This document shows positions 58,501 to 64,000 of a stretch of DNA of 64,000 nucleotides, one piece after another. Position numbers and translations under genes: made by a program. The notes below the pieces were generated by a model. The model searched no databases, was not told the origin of the DNA, and saw only the letters and a list, made by a program, of their open reading frames with translations. Positions within the stretch are counted from its first letter, which is position 1. The number at the start of each line of letters is the position of its first letter. The DNA is from Megalopta genalis (Eukaryota > Arthropoda > Insecta > Hymenoptera > Halictidae): contig NC_135014.1 of assembly GCF_051020955.1 (NCBI RefSeq), positions 37,466,742 to 37,530,741 of the forward strand, given 5' to 3'.

Positions 58501-61399
58501 CGTATTCCGAAAAATGTGAATCCAATGCTTACAAAACGGTGAAAGCCTCAGTTCTCGGAAGACAATGTGTAAAAATGGCATTGAGCGGAATCTTATCCGC
58601 CCCCGTTGTCGTTAAACACATAAATTCGAAATTTTATCGCGTTCGCGGAAACGGCGTCGCCTTTAATCGAGGCCCCGCACTGTGCGGCGTTTATTGTATG
58701 AGCGTCCGGAACAAAAATCACAACTTCCAAGCTAATCGATTGTCGACCGAAATACCTCAATGAAATGATTTATCAAATAAAATACAAAGATGCATCGATT
58801 TGTCTAAAAAAAACATCATACGGTTTCATGAAAACAATTCTTGTTTTATTTTTTATCGAATAATCAAATCTTCTGTTTCTATAAGCAAATATTCGCGTAT
58901 CAAGCTGACGACCGGTTCATTTTGTTAAATAACTCTGAAGACTGCAACTTTTCGCAATAAAAAGTTTTTATAGTATCAAAATGTATTGTCTGACGAATAT
59001 GTCGGAATAAGAATCCCAGGATATTTTGAGCCGTTTTTTTTTTAATCCTTACCTAAAGTGTAGAGGACACGGTTAGGTCGGGGTTATGTCAAGGTTATGT
59101 TGCTGAATATGATTATTTAGACATTTTAACGCATCGTGCACGTAGTTTTGAATGAATATGAAGCAGTGACTTTTTCGAATGTTGTCAATTGATGGCCGCA
59201 ACGTGCCCCGGACTCGAAACTGGAATTTCTATCGCGATATTTCCGAAGAACGCGCGGACGAAATTAGCACGCGTTTCGTCGCGAGCTGAAGGTGCTCGTT
59301 GCGATGCGTCGTAAAAATATGCGTGCCCCCGACCAGTTTTATTTGTTTTCGCTCGTGTACACGTACGCTCGTTGTTTCAATTATTTGCGCTCGAGCGTCG
59401 AGTAGGAGCAAGGCAAACAGAACCGGACCACCTAGTCGCCCGGTCCCCGGCTGAAGTTTGCACGGTTGCTTCTTCGCAAAAATTCTGCCCGCGATGGGGA
59501 GAAAAAACAACAACGGGGAACAGACAGAAAAACCGCCGCGCCGGCGCGACCAGCTACGAGTACCGGGAAGAGACTTGTCTTTTTCACATGTCTGTTTAAA
59601 CTGTACCGTGCTATTAACCTGTCAACAGGCAATGACGAGTTAACTCGTTGCTGTTATAACAGATGAATGAGTCAACTACGAATTTGAAGAAGCAGGTATA
59701 CGTCCACATATTTGTTTTCTACATTTCCATTTCTTTCCTTTGTCCCCATGCGGTGAAACTGTGTTTTCATTAGTGTAACAGTAAAACTTCACCTATAAAC
59801 CTGTAAAGCATTTGAAAAAAAATTCATTCTTTCGTGTACAGTATGTTTTATGCGCAAGCATAATGTGCGGAAGACGTACCAGATTCTAGTTAACATTTCT
59901 GACGATCTTGTTCTTGTAAATATAACATTCGCTTGATAATAGAAACAGCTATGTGTATATACCATAGATGGACAAGCATTTGGCTAGAAAACTTAAGAAA
60001 TCATCTGTACAATAATTTTTATGTGTGAGCATAATGTATATTCTTTAATAGTTCTATTGGCTTAGTGTTGAATTTTTACAGGCAACGCAAATAATTGTAA
60101 CAGAGTTAATTTTTATTGAAAAAAAAGAAAAGGAAACACACATAAAGCTAATCGATATTAAGGGTGATAGTTCGGTAGGCACAACTACACACCTCGCTCG
60201 TCCGCAGGCAACTGACTAAAAAACAAAATTTTTGGCCGTTGGTGCCTCAAGAAAAAGGCAACGCAGATAGTAGACAGTCGTCGCACTCTCTCGCTAGATG
60301 CGACGCAGCTCATCATACAACAATGTAATACCCTAATTTAAAATATTACGTCCGTCGCAGGGACAACCTTCAACACTTAGAAAATACATCTTGGAAATAC
60401 ATTTAGGATCTGTAATCAAAAAAGTACATGCTAAACCATTTATCTAGGAGACTTAACCACAACTTCCTCATTTCAATATGTCACTTGAACAAGTAGACGT
60501 TTCTGCAATCTGATTATGCAGTTGTATTTCTCATTGAAAAGTGCACAGTTTGTTGCTCACCGTGTTTCTCCAGCTTCAGTAGTTTCTCAGATATTTAACA
60601 AAACGTCTTCATCCTCTTGTAGAACTGATTCTCACCCCTTCAATATGGCGGTAGACAGACGGTATCATAATGACGACTGTACTAGAAGTGGCACCACCAT
60701 CGTCAAGTCTCTATCGCTCTGCAACATTGGACATCTAAATTTAAACGATCTATTTCTGTCTCGATTTTTCTAAACCGTTTCGACGAACAGTTAACCACAG
60801 CACACGATAAATAGTCGCTAAAGGGGCTTAACTTCCTGCTAATTTTCGTCCGGCAAGGGCAAAATGGCCGCCGATCGTTCCATGAATAAAACATCGTTGT
60901 TGTCGCCCGGCACGTCTCGACGCATTTACGTCAGTGAATCGCATATTGCAGTATGTAAAACACGGAGTGCCAAGTAAAAAGCGTTTCCAGGAAATGCTGA
61001 TTACGCCTGTCCAGCTTGTAATCAAGAAATTATGGAGTGGAATGTACCAAGCGAGGAATCGGACCACCTTATTTACCGTTGCAGTGTCCTACATCGTGCT
61101 CGAATGCGCGATACACAAATTCCCAGAACGGCGTATCCTACTTGTAGGTAAACTTACCAATTCGCCCATTATCTCCGCATAAGTTCCATCTGAACAAACC
61201 AAGAATAACCGGTACTCGCCATGCTGGCGCGTTCATCGACATCGCGGAGGGCCAAAAGAACCATCTCCCGGGACTTTTCGTGGTAGATCCGACGGATAAA
61301 ACGGTCGAGGAGTTCTCGTAACATCTGCTTCGCACATCGCCTCGCGAATCCACGAAAAGTTCCAGCGAAAAAAGGTGGCGGGAAACAGTGCCCTTTCGA
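55593..61399. other. Long intergenic stretch, no supported gene
   Basis: A lone CCCTTTGCACTCGA-type end (cttcgagtggaaagggttaa) is at about 55643. There is a G-run near 56960-56976. Frames of 60-124 codons overlap on both strands without domains. I saw no transposase, tRNA or exon pattern. Confidence 0.45.
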
Positions 61400-62217
61400 G
61401 GAGTACACAAAAGCTGCGAGTGTATTAACGCTCGTAACCGGCGCGGCGAGCGGCGGCGAGTGGTGGCGGTGGCGGCGGCGGCGGTGGCGGCGGCCCGTGT
61501 AGGAACGCCGAGGATCGCCGACAGGAGGCGAAGATGTACGAGGCAACAGGCGGCTCGTTTTAAACCCGTGGCCTACGGGGAGTTTTCCAAGCGGTTGGCT
61601 GACAGTAAGCCGGCGGCCTCCAAAGCGTGTGTATCTCTCGCGCAGTTCGAACAAAGTAGTTCCACGGTGAAAGCACGCATACCTGTCTCTCTCTCTCTCT
61701 ATTGTTTTCTCGTTCGCCGGTGCTACCGGGAGCAGCAACATTGTTTCGTCTAGTGCAGTCTCGTGACAAGTGGCAAGTGTGAAAATCGAGCGACACAACC
61801 TCGACGATCGTACACTCCGCAGATACCCGAATCACATCGTGACCTCCGACCGACAGGATCCAATTTGCAAATCGACGATAGAGTTCGTTGATTAAACGGT
61901 GCAACCGCCGAGTTGCTTCGCGCGGAAATAACGGTCGCGGTCCCTGAGTAAACATCGAGAGTTCGTGTTTGACAACAAACGGATCGGTCAAGCTCGCGTG
62001 TACGCGTCCCCGGTATAGTTGCACGGTTAGCGCTTTCCCGTCCGCGGACGTTCACGGCCATTCAGTTTGATTTTCTGTTCGCGGAGAGCAACGGTGTCGT
62101 GTGAAACGAGATCCTCCGTTCCGGGAACCGGCGCCACGGTGATGGCGGTTCTTCAGAAGCCCGCGCTTTTTTGAAACCGACCCGCACCCCGTCCCGCGAT
62201 TCTGTTTTTCCTTCGAG
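61400..62217 (+). promoter_or_regulatory. CpG-rich promoter and 5' untranslated region of the right-end gene
   Basis: CpG-rich, with a GGC-repeat near 61460-61495 and a short (CT)n near 61684. An arthropod initiator-like TCAGTTT lies at 62062, about 155 bp before the ATG, and is one possible start site. There is no TATA box at the expected distance, so the start is uncertain. Confidence 0.4.
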
Positions 62218-62447
62218 ATGAGATCGACGAAGATGACGCGACCGGCGCAGCTGGGTCTTGTGCTGCTGTCGTTCCTGGTTTCAGCTTGCGATGCTAACGA
62301 ATTGAAGGACTACTGTTCGATGCACAAGTTCGACAACTTGCCCGGAGGATTGAGCTTCACCAAGGAGGTCGTCACGACCGAGTATGCGAACATCGACGCG
62401 TTCAAGGCTCTTCACTGCTGTCTGAGAGGATACAGGAGCATCGAATG
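62218..62447 (+). CDS. First coding exon of a secreted or membrane protein, possibly Ig-domain
   Basis: ATG at 62218 is followed by MRSTKMTRPAQLGLVLLSFL and VSACDANELK, a basic start and hydrophobic core typical of a signal peptide (cleavage around residue 25). About 50 residues follow, ending LHCCLRGYRSIEW, which looks like the Cys...Trp core of an Ig-like domain. The exon ends with a good donor (ATG|GTAAATAAG) at 62447/62448, phase 2, with the Trp codon split by the intron. No acceptor and continuation with a matching domain is found in the remaining 1.5 kb, so the gene continues beyond the window. The Ig assignment rests on a short motif. A cysteine-rich receptor domain is an alternative. 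Confidence 0.65.
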
Positions 62448-62682
62448 GTAAATAAGAAACATTCGATTTTCTCTTTGACTCGTATTTGTACTTCCGCATG
62501 GCATCACGTGTTCAGTCTCCTGGGTCACAGATTACGGGTCGTAATGTTTGCTCGGAGGTTTTTATAGGTTACACGTGATCGAGTGCAAGTAAGATTTTAA
62601 TATACAGCCATTTTGAATTTAATCGAATTCTGAGAGATTTTTTGTATTTCTGTGGAAAATGTTACTGTACAATTGTATTTAA

Positions 62683-62976
62683 CACGTTGAGCGCCGCGTC
62701 GACCACATACGGGTGACACTAATTTTTGATATACGATATATAATATATAAATAATAAAATAATAATAATAATATAATAATATATAAGTAATAAAAAATAT
62801 ATAATAATTATATATAATATATTCGAACAATCACAATTTAATTAGGATGTCTCGGATACGAAAGCGTTCTAATGTCATCCACTATGGTCAATTTTAACTT
62901 TCTGGTTTCGGTTTCATTGATTAAATTGTTTCGACTTTATGGGAATTTTAGGGGTTGTTTTTCGGCGCTTAACGTG
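62683..62976. mobile_element. TTAA-flanked MITE (CACGTTGAGCGCC subfamily) in intron 1 of the right-end gene
   Basis: TTAA at 62679-62682 and 62977-62980. Ends are CACGTTGAGCGCCGCG and the complement of CGGCGCTTAACGTG. The interior has a (TAA/TATA)n-rich tract at 62740-62822. It is related by its ends to 10322, 28326 and 52643. Confidence 0.8.
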
Positions 62977-62980
62977 TTAA

Positions 62981-64000
62981 GAAGCTACCGCACTTTCGTT
63001 TACATTGTCAGGACACTGAATACGTTGATGCAATGTCGAGTCTGATGTTTCTTTTACAAAGAAACGGAAAGTTGTACGGTAATGAGATTACGGGAAAATT
63101 GTTGTACGATGTCCGTATGATATTCATTATGTCTGTGTTATTCGAAAATATGATAATTTTAACGAAACGGTAATAATTACTACATCTTTTTCGAACTCGT
63201 GTCAAATGTGTACACAATGTTGCACGAAACGAATTAGAAATTGCACAAACCTCTGCACCGATTGCATCAAACATTGCGTGCACAATGTTGTCGAGCATAG
63301 AACGCAGGATCCGTTAGAAATTACTTAAATTTTCTGCACCAATGAGTGAACGATTGCGTACACAATGGAAACTCGTTTCGACCGGCCGCATCGAATATTG
63401 GTAAGCACAATGTCACGCAAAACCCTGTAGCAATTAAAAATTAATCAAAACTCCGTTAACAAAGCAAACTTCGCGCGGAATGAAATTTGCAGCAAATGAA
63501 ACAAAAATAAAGTACCCGCGACGCGGGAGGCAACGCGGCAAGGAAAATATATCAAAAAACTAAATGGAAAACAATGGTAACGGCGGACAATACGTTTCGC
63601 GTAATAAACAATGCGCAGCCAAAAATCTGGCAGTTGAAACAGCATTCCCCGTTTCGAGCCATTAAATTCAATTTGAATGGTGGCGTGGCGTCTTCGTTAT
63701 CGTCGTTACGCACGCTTGTTTCGCGTCTCTCCGGAGCGGCGTCATTCCCGCGACGATAAATAGCAACATTTTTTTCGGTACTCGGCGAACCGGCGGGTGC
63801 AGGAACGAAAACACGCGCGCGCCGATTTTTCGAGCGAAGGCTCGTCGAGTTCGTCGCCGAGTGCTGGATTAATAACCGTCGGACACTCGAAGCCCGTTTC
63901 CGTTTTGGTCGACGCGACGTTGTTGGTTTAGGAAAGACGGGCCCGGAATTTCCCGGTGCTTTTATTTCCGTCGCGTGGAACGCGCGCTGTTCGCCGTTTT
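62981..64000. other. Probable intron sequence, no exon recognised
   Basis: It follows the exon at 62218. AT-rich, then CpG-rich from about 63500. The repeated words GCACAATGTTG and GTACACAATG occur around 63210-63420. I found no convincing exon. Confidence 0.4.

Noticed and set aside
1..64000. CRISPR arrays, tRNA or rRNA genes
   Set aside because: The repeats are contiguous or foldback without regular unique spacers. I saw no cloverleaf with a T-loop GTTCRANNC in the proper setting and no rRNA core sequence. A tRNA scan would be decisive.

Overview
This window is eukaryotic and most likely from an insect. It has GT-AG introns of 80-1100 bp, AATAAA signals, TATA-box promoters, mariner/Tc1 elements and many TA- or TTAA-flanked miniature inverted-repeat elements (MITEs). 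CpG-rich stretches sit beside AT-rich ones with no obvious CpG depletion, which fits Hymenoptera (bee or ant). That placement is an inference from composition and gene family. Most of the 64 kb is non-coding.

The main coding content is a cluster of three genes, all on the + strand, at 34.8-46.4 kb. Each has a non-coding first exon, a signal peptide and five coding exons with matching intron phases. They encode cysteine-free secreted proteins of 245-249 residues that resemble the mite group-7 allergen / juvenile-hormone-binding-like (TULIP) lipid-carrier fold. Gene 1 (35866-38227) is the older paralogue. Genes 2 and 3 lie in a recent direct tandem duplication of about 4.35 kb (38434-42785 and 42799-47149), which also carries a deleted mariner copy at the same site in each unit. 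Counted by eye, genes 2 and 3 differ at 24 coding bases causing 18 amino-acid changes, with only two synonymous codon changes, while their introns differ by about 1.4%. This suggests selected protein divergence after duplication and is the most interesting biological signal here. All three genes share a promoter block with a TATA box, and a block inside intron 4.

A further gene starts at the right end: 62218-62447 is a first coding exon with a signal peptide and the start of what may be an Ig-like domain. It is spliced onward out of the window.

The rest is mobile-element debris. There is a mariner whose 3' half is replaced by an inverted copy of its own 5' end (49464-50432), a Tc1-like element with long inverted ends (54120-55222) and a 3' LINE remnant with RNase H (21223-21725). 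One hairpin MITE family (about 365 bp, TIR CAGGGTGTCC) has five copies, and another (about 215-240 bp, TIR CAGTAAWTTCTCCC) is scattered and also forms a head-to-tail array at 6.06-7.25 kb. Several TTAA-flanked families are present, including two 241-bp copies 23 kb apart that look identical and lie in opposite orientation. Satellite-like arrays include an 11-bp repeat (2.15-2.69 kb), a 42-bp repeat (14.2-14.4 kb), a roughly 350-bp triplicate (21.9-22.9 kb) and a 7-bp GCCGAGY repeat (32.4-32.97 kb). Long spurious reading frames come from these repeats. I found no convincing tRNA, rRNA or CRISPR.
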